Positions 57,739 to 64,000 of a stretch of 64,000 nt of DNA are shown piece by piece; positions within the stretch are counted from its first letter, which is position 1, and each line of letters opens with the position of its first letter. The notes under the pieces were generated by a model, which saw nothing but the letters and a program-made list of their open reading frames with translations, was not told the DNA's origin and did not search any database. The DNA is from Episyrphus balteatus (Eukaryota > Arthropoda > Insecta > Diptera > Syrphidae). The translations under genes were made by a program, and so were the position numbers. The stretch spans positions 117,924,620-117,988,619 of the forward strand of contig NC_079134.1 of assembly GCF_945859705.1 (NCBI RefSeq), read 5' to 3'.

Positions 57739-58149
57739 GAAATTTAATCATGGTTGAGACTTGGCTCGGCATAACAGACCTATTTCTACAATGCATATTT
57801 TTTTAATTTAATTTAATATTAACTGTATGCCTGTAAGACCTTAGGTCTTTTTAAATGCAGAAATATCAAAGGTATTACATTGTATATAAATTTTCAATAG
57901 TACTAAATAGTATTTTGGCTCTTATGCCAATGGAAATATATTAAAAAACCAAATTAGCTGTCTAATATGGATATTTTTCTAAGGTTCTTTTTTCGAAATA
58001 TAAATTTTGGAAAATCACCTATTTTTTGGAGATATTTTTTTAAGGACTTGTTGAAAAATTGCAAAAATAATTTCAAAATTACAGGACTTTTTGTGCGATT
58101 GATTTACGTACCTACGTGTGCAAAACAATGAATTTTTAAAATGATTTTT
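57739..58149. other. Spacer, nothing recognised
   Basis: AT-rich, no features seen. Confidence 0.5.
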
Positions 58150-59645
58150 CACCGAATAACTAGAAATAGTACAGGAAAGATAGACTTTTTCGTGGAACGA
58201 AATACAGGACGGCTGATTTTTTCAAATCTGAAAGAAGGGTATTGGAAAAGCTTAAGTCCTGGTGAAATCAGCCATTTTGAAAAACGCGAATATATCTATA
58301 TCTCCCAAACTGTTGATTGATCGAATAAGTTACTCAACCAAAAATGTTGGTAACATAAAGATCTTTTTTTTGTGCATTCACTTTTTTTCAACACTTTTGA
58401 GGTTATGTCGTTTTATTTTTTAGTTTTTCGGTTTTTTAAGTTTTATCATTCCTGGTAATAGTTACATAATTTTTTAAACAGTAAAAGTGATGGAACATCA
58501 AATTTCCAATAATTTGGTATATTTTTGAAAGTAATGCGATGTATGAGTCGAAAGTTATTGATCTGAAAACTATATTTTTAGTACTGAAAAAAAAGTTTAA
58601 AGGCAGGCATTTTGTGGAACGAAATATAGGAAGGCTGATTTTTTAAAATCTGAAAGAAGGGTATTAGAAAAGCTTAAGTCCTAGTTTTCGGGACGCCAAC
58701 CCTCTGGTGAAATCCGCCATTTTGAAAAACGCGAATTTGTCTATATCTACTAAACTATTGGCTTGACCGAATAAGTTATCTATCCAAAGTTGTAGGTATT
58801 ATAAATATCTTTTCTTGTACATTCACTGTTTTCAGCGAGGACAACACTTTTGAGGTTATGTCGTTTTATTTTTTATTTTTTCGGTTTTTTTAAAATTTTT
58901 CTCAGTCTCTATGATGGTAACATAACTTTTAAGCATCATAAAAGTTGGATGTTTGACTTAATATAAAATATGTATACCACAATAATGTAAGTTTTACCAT
59001 TATTTTTTGTTTTTTGAATTTTTAATTAATATTTAGATAAAACTACCGGAATCACCTTAATAATGGGAGACACACTCCCTGTCATATCATATTTTTCTTG
59101 TTTTTTACATAACGTACACGATTTAGCCTTTTTTCATACCTTAAGCAAAAATATATTAGTATATTGTTTGAAAATATTGAGAGGGATTGTTATTTAAAGT
59201 TCCGTATCATTGGTTTGAAAAGTCATATAGTCTTCAAAAGTATAACAAATTAATGGAAACTTGATGTTCTACAACTTTTATGATGATAACAAATTATGTA
59301 ACTATCATAGAGACTGATAAAAATTAATAAAACCGAAAAACTAAAAAGTAAAAGGACATAACCTCAAAAGTGTTGTCCTCGCTCAAAAACAGTGAATGCA
59401 CAAAAAAAGATATTTATATTACCTACAACTTTGGTGAAGTAACTTATTTGATCAAGCCAATAGTTTGGGAATTATTGACATATTCGCGTTTTCAAAATGG
59501 GGGATTTCGCCAGAGGGTTGGCGTCCCGAAAACTAGGACTTAAGCTTTTCCAATACCCTTCTTTCAGATTTGAAAAAATCAGCCGTCCTGTATTTCGTTC
59601 CACAAAATGCCTGTTTTTTTACTAACTTTCCTGTACTAAAAAACT
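58150..59645. mobile_element. Foldback-related repeat: tandem direct copies plus an inverted copy
   Basis: Units at 58150-58575 and 58576-58955 are direct repeats (GTGGAACGAAATA, AAAGAAGGGTATT, AAAAACGCGAAT, TTTTGAGGTTATGTCGTTTT). The block at 59265-59645 is an inverted copy. The order within a unit (GTTGTAGGTAAT..., then AAAGAT, then GAGGTTATG) parallels the arms of the foldbacks at 20.2 and 34.4 kb. No coding potential. Confidence 0.85.
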
Positions 59646-60693
59646 ACTTTGTTCGCCCTCAATTCCTTACCTTTTTCAATCTTCTTCAAATATAAATGAA
59701 ATTTGTAGGATAGATAGGTAGGTATATAAGTGAAGATAATAAAGTCAATAATAATATCAGATAGAAAAAAATTAAAACAAACGTAAAAACTTTGCGTTAA
59801 GTCAATTTTCCTAAATCCTGACAAATCCTTCCCTTCTACCCTACCTATATCAATTATGAAAATTCAAATAGGTAGGTACAATGTTATTTATTATGTCAAA
59901 AATATTTTTTTACCTAGAGCATTTAAAATTTGATTTAACTTAATTTTGCATAAAGATAATATAACCTTTCATTTGATATATCACACATAACGGTACATGC
60001 ACCACAAGCTTCACAATCTTAAATTTAAAAAGTGCAAAATGTCCACAAAATACCTGTGGAGATAGTTTTCCAACGCCCAACCACCGAACCTCAGTTTAAA
60101 ATTTATCCTCGGCTAAACCCAATTCACCTTAATCCTTTACTTCCTTAATAATTTAAGAAAAGCTAAAAAAGTTTCAAAACACAAAAATCAAAATAACAAA
60201 AAAAAAAAAAAAATAAGAAATAATTCCAAAAATGAAAATTCAATACAATAATGCCAAACATGAACAAAAATTGCAGTTATTGTATATCAATTCCGAAATT
60301 GATATGGAATGTTGCAATCCTTTACTTCTTTAAAAATTTAAGAAGATCAAAAAAAGTTTCAAAACAGAAAAATCAAAATAACCTACATCAAGATCATTGT
60401 GTATGAATTCATATACAATACATACAAATGAAAACGAAAAGAAAACACATGAATACATTTTTTGCTCTCTATTTAATATTTTTACAGTTTTCTCATACCC
60501 AAGAAGCAAGAAAATGTATGAAAAAAAATACCCCTCTACAAAAGAATGGGAACAAAACAAAAGAGAATAAAATACAGATTTTTTTTTACTCCTCCCTTAT
60601 TCTGCACACAGCATTTGACAAAAAACTGCAAGAAAATACAGCGCGACTAGAGCGCTCCCGGTGGTTTAGACAAGGAACACAAAATCTTGAGTC
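59646..60693. other. Spacer with one direct duplication
   Basis: A stretch of about 70 bp is present twice, 60131-60199 and 60318-60384 (AATCCTTTACTTC..., AAAAGTTTCAAAACA). Otherwise nothing recognised. Confidence 0.6.
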
Positions 60694-60877
60694 ATTGTAT
60701 ATATATTTCTATAGTACTATCAATCCATGAAAATACTTTAACGACATCTTTTGGTAGATCTGCACTTCAATTTTCTGCATAAGGTTCAAACATAAAATAA
60801 ACTAGCGATCCCTGCGGTGGCGACGCAAAATAGAAAATTCTACTTCATGAGAGTACTATAAAAATATATATACAATG
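60694..60877. mobile_element. MITE with CATTGTATATATATTT ends, TSD CTTGAGT
   Basis: 184 bp. Inverted ends CATTGTATATATATTT followed by TATAGTACT; flanked by CTTGAGT at 60687-60693 and 60878-60884 (8 bp if one mismatch is allowed). Same family as 42188-42410. Confidence 0.85.
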
Positions 60878-61386
60878 CTTGAGTGGTAATAGTACTATGG
60901 AATTGATATACATACAAAGATTATAACATTTGCACCGATGCGATGCTTTGAATATATTTATGACAGTTTAAACACAAAGTGATCAAAACCAAACAACTGC
61001 GTTACTTTACTCTCTGATATTCCTACTTGAAACTATAGGAACAACGTAAGTCTCTTATGAAGTTAAATCACAATTTGTACCCAGTTTTGATTTTTTTATA
61101 GTTCCTAAGAGAAGATAATTATTATACCTTTTTAACAATGTATAAAACATGTGATTTAGTTAAACCACCTTGAATTTATAAGCTGTCAAAGTTCAAAAAA
61201 CAACATGCAGTTTTAAAAATAATATTCTTAAGTAATACATATTTATTTATTTCTAAATTAAACAAGTATTTTTTTATGAAAATCAATTGAAAATTGGCTT
61301 GGAAAAAAAATTTTACGATTTCAACCCAGATACAGAAATTCTAACGTTTGGGCACCGAACAAAAATGTTATTTTGGCACGTAGTAC

Positions 61387-61884
61387 CTTTGCGCCTCCAA
61401 AGAGGCATTTTTCCTCTTTTTTTCACCCAATCCACTTTCCCTACACTTTTTAAAAACTGTCAAAAAATCCCTCTTTTTTATATTTTGGTTCCTCTTTTTC
61501 CTCTTTTTTAAAATTATGTACGACATTTTTTTGAAAATCAAGGAAAATGTGACTTATACCAATGCCACTTTCAATTATAACGACTCAATTGCAAAAAAAA
61601 TATACGTTACTGTTGTTTATCGCTGATTTGATTATTATAAGGTTATTTTTGATAAATTTTGTGTTGTTTCTTGAAGAAATTATACATAGGTAATGTTTTT
61701 ATTATCTTATTTTGTTTACATATACAATTTTAATTTTAAGAAATTGTGTTAAAAGGTTTGTGTTCATAAAGTATTTCCTGACTGTTGTACTTAACTTATT
61801 ATTTTCACATTTTTTATTGGACCCTCTTTTTTATCAAAATCCTCTTTTTTGGCATCTTTTTGAAAATCTACGAAGGTAGCCCTG
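61387..61884. mobile_element. hAT-like non-autonomous element, 8-bp TSD CGTAGTAC
   Basis: CGTAGTAC lies at 61379-61386 and 61885-61892. The right end GAAGGTAGCCCTG is a hAT-like terminus; the left end CTTTGCGCCTCC matches it poorly. Several CCTCTTTTTT blocks occur inside. Its right 165 bp match 43690-43886. Confidence 0.78.
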
Positions 61885-61892
61885 CGTAGTAC

Positions 61893-63154
61893 GATAACTT
61901 GGGCGCCAGGATTTGATAACGGTTTATTATAGAGGAGTTCAATAAAATAATTTTTTACTTCAGCTGCGTAGTGGGCTTTACCGTTTTGACGATTAACGTT
62001 TTGAAAATTACGGAATGGCCCCCGAGCCTTTGAGAAACCTAATTGATTAGTACATCAGAAAAAGTACACAAACCCATTCAGTAGTTTTGCAACGGTATAA
62101 CTCTGGCAGATGAAATTTCGTTCTTACCAATAAGCCGTATTTGATTAGATTAATTCAAAAAATTTTATATCGTTCTTAGTTTTGGAAAAATACAAATGTT
62201 GTCCGTTCTCCATTGTTCATTCTCAAATTTGACGCTTATCTACGTTAATTTGGTGGGAAGGGCTCGATATGATTATTTTCAAAGTTTGATTAGTCCAAAA
62301 GCGTTTTTAGTTTGTATCTTTTGAGCTATCGATCGGTTCAAAAAGTAAATACCAAATGGTATTCTGTACCTATGTACCTAGAAAAAAGTTCTACAATATA
62401 AATATTTTAATACACTTTATTACACTCATCAAAAGAAAATAAAACTTTTTTTCTTCTCCATTTTTTAAAATATATGATTCAGTTTTATGATCTACTTCTA
62501 AATACATTCGTCCAAAAAAAAGAGAACGGTTTTTTGTTTTAATGGAGCGGTTCAGTGAATTAAAAAAAATGAACAAAGTAGGTACGTTTAACACCTTTAT
62601 GGTATGAAATTATTTTCAAAAGTTGTGTAGGAAAAAATTTTACCTTCTATTTCATTGCCAAACTGTTGAAAAAGTTGGCCAAGTTTAAGGTTGTTCACGA
62701 AGGTTTCCCAAAATATTTCGAATTCGCCAAAAGAGAGGCATTAATAAAAAATACAAAATTTTCGATTATTTATTGTCGATACCAGAAAAGATTGTTTTAA
62801 ATTAATTCAATAATGTCGTTTTCAATTGACAGTCCGGAATCACTCAGAAGCCACAGTACACATAATAAAGTAATATCTTCCGACCGTTGTCAAAATTTGT
62901 TTGTCAAAAATGGGCACCAATCTGTCAGGTCATCCTTTAATTTTTATATTTCAATTTTCAATCGCAGTAAACAGAAAATTTGTTTTTGTTTTAATTTATA
63001 AAATTTCATTTAAAAAAATTATAAATTGAAAAACAACAAATTTTCTTCGTGTTTCTTCTCGGAGAATGGTCAATAATTGTTTAAAAAATTAGTGGTGTGC
63101 TTGGTTTTTGTGCGTTTTTCGTAGGTAATTTTAAACAATTAAGATATAAGTTAG
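61893..63154. other. Spacer, nothing recognised
   Basis: No features can be named. Confidence 0.5.
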
Positions 63155-63207
63155 CTGACATTGGTCGCCAAATTGTCATGTTTTGGCAATTTGGCTACCA
63201 ATGTCAG
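63155..63207. repeat. Short hairpin with about 24-bp arms
   Basis: CTGACATTGGTCGCCAAATT at the left pairs with AATTTGGCTACCAATGTCAG at the right, with about two mismatches and a loop of about 5 bases. It is precursor-miRNA-like in size but on the short side, and may equally be a transposon palindrome. Confidence 0.6.
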
Positions 63208-63235
63208 TTTTGAAGATATGTATTACCTTTCATAC

Positions 63236-64000
63236 CTTTCCGGTGTGGTCTAATAATTAAGCTAAGAGCTCTGGGTTTTAACGAATCGTTTTTACTATGG
63301 ATTTCATCTTATTTAGGAAATAGAAGTTATAGTGTGAATTTTAGAAATTAACTTTCTGATCAATTCTTTATTAACTCTGGTGTTCCCCAAGGCAGCCACC
63401 TCGGTCCATTGTTATTTATATTATATATTAATGACTTGTCTTCAATTTTGAAAAACTCATCTATACTTATCTACGCTGACGATGTAAAAATTTTTAAGAA
63501 AATAGCATCAACAAAAGATTGTCTAGATCTTCAAAGTGATTTGTATTCGTTCAGAGAATGGTGTAATGAAAACAGTCTTTTATTAAATTTAGACAAATGT
63601 GCCCATGATTATGAAAGTGGACTAAGTCACTTTTTGCATTGTTTGAAGAAAAACTTACATAATAATTTTCTTATAACGATTTTATTATATTTCTTTTATG
63701 AAATCACTAGAGGAGCAATAAATAAGTTTATTTACTGCAATTTCGCTTTCAAATAAACTTTACCCCTTAAATAATAATTATTTTTAGGCTAGATTTGATG
63801 CCATTTTTAGGAGTGACTTAGTCCACTTTCATAATTAAGGGCACAAATGTAAAACAATGTGTCTTACACGCAAAAATAACTATATAACATATGACTATAT
63901 GTTGGACACATCTCCACTGCATAAATTATCCGTCTTTTCCGACCTCGGAATCATTCTTGACCAAAAACTGACTTTTATTGATCACTACAAATTTATTGTA
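63236..64000 (+). pseudogene. Non-LTR retrotransposon reverse transcriptase, second copy, runs off the window
   Basis: Reads LGFNESFLLWISSYLGNRSY, an in-frame TAA at 63349-63351, then SGVPQGSHLGPLLFILYIND, LIYADDVKIFKKIASTKDCL (catalytic YADD) and FREWCNENSLLLNLDKC. It is interrupted by the MITE at 63601-63842 and continues with KLSVFSDLGIILDQKLTFID to the window end. The pattern fits CR1/Jockey-type elements. One stop plus the MITE make this copy dead. It is better preserved than the 9433/17807 copy. The start of similarity near 63236 suggests 5' truncation. Confidence 0.92.
63601..63842. mobile_element. hAT-like MITE, 8-bp TSD ACAAATGT
   Basis: 242 bp; inverted ends GCCCATGATTATGAAAGTGG / GCCCTTAATTATGAAAGTGG continuing to ACTAAGTCACT. 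ACAAATGT at 63593-63600 and 63843-63850. The empty site (AGACAAATGTAAAAC) is present in the other retrotransposon copy near 9565-9585. Confidence 0.95.

Overview
The window looks like AT-rich, transposon-saturated intergenic DNA from an arthropod, most likely an insect. The reasons are the element families present (a Ty3/gypsy LTR retrotransposon, a non-LTR retrotransposon, Tc1-like, hAT, PIF/Harbinger, TTAA-flanked and possibly Transib-like DNA elements), spliced transposase genes with GT-AG introns, and long AT-rich spacers. The sequence does not settle the species. I found no convincing host protein gene, rRNA or functional tRNA; almost everything I can name is a mobile element or a relic of one.

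Layout. 1-5881: an almost complete minus-strand Ty3/gypsy element, with LTRs differing at 1 of 381 comparable bases and an open reading frame broken only by one in-frame TAG. 5882-9430: small nested DNA elements, including a tRNA-derived SINE-like piece split by a hAT-like MITE. 9433-18345: a five-level nest: non-LTR retrotransposon > Tc1-like element > 6-kb hAT element > Transib-like or TTAA-flanked elements > further insertions. Most levels are proved by target-site duplications (TSDs) and several by an uninterrupted sister sequence. 20227-22460: a foldback element and a decayed hAT transposase. 24067-32932: two PIF/Harbinger elements with transposase and SANT/trihelix-type accessory genes; the second holds more insertions. 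33104-36015: a second foldback copy and a hAT-like element. 36245-51200: scattered SANT-like relics, a 145-bp multi-palindrome repeat in three copies, a minisatellite split by a MITE, and hAT-like MITEs. 51636-52480: a Tc1-like relic. 53915-56381: a 2.47-kb inverted repeat with 1.1-kb arms. 58150-59645: a tandem plus inverted repeat related to the foldbacks. 63236-64000: a second copy of the non-LTR retrotransposon, interrupted by a different MITE.

How the parts relate. The nests give a relative order of insertion. The LTR element is the youngest datable piece: its LTRs are nearly identical and its LTR carries a canonical three-unit heat-shock element upstream of its TATA box. The PIF/Harbinger relics repeatedly come as a DDE transposase plus an oppositely oriented Myb/SANT-like gene, the usual two-gene plan of that superfamily. 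Long hairpins (29.2, 54-56 and 58-59.6 kb) could produce double-stranded RNA if transcribed, and the dense two-strand nesting resembles a small-RNA cluster; both ideas are inference and need RNA data.
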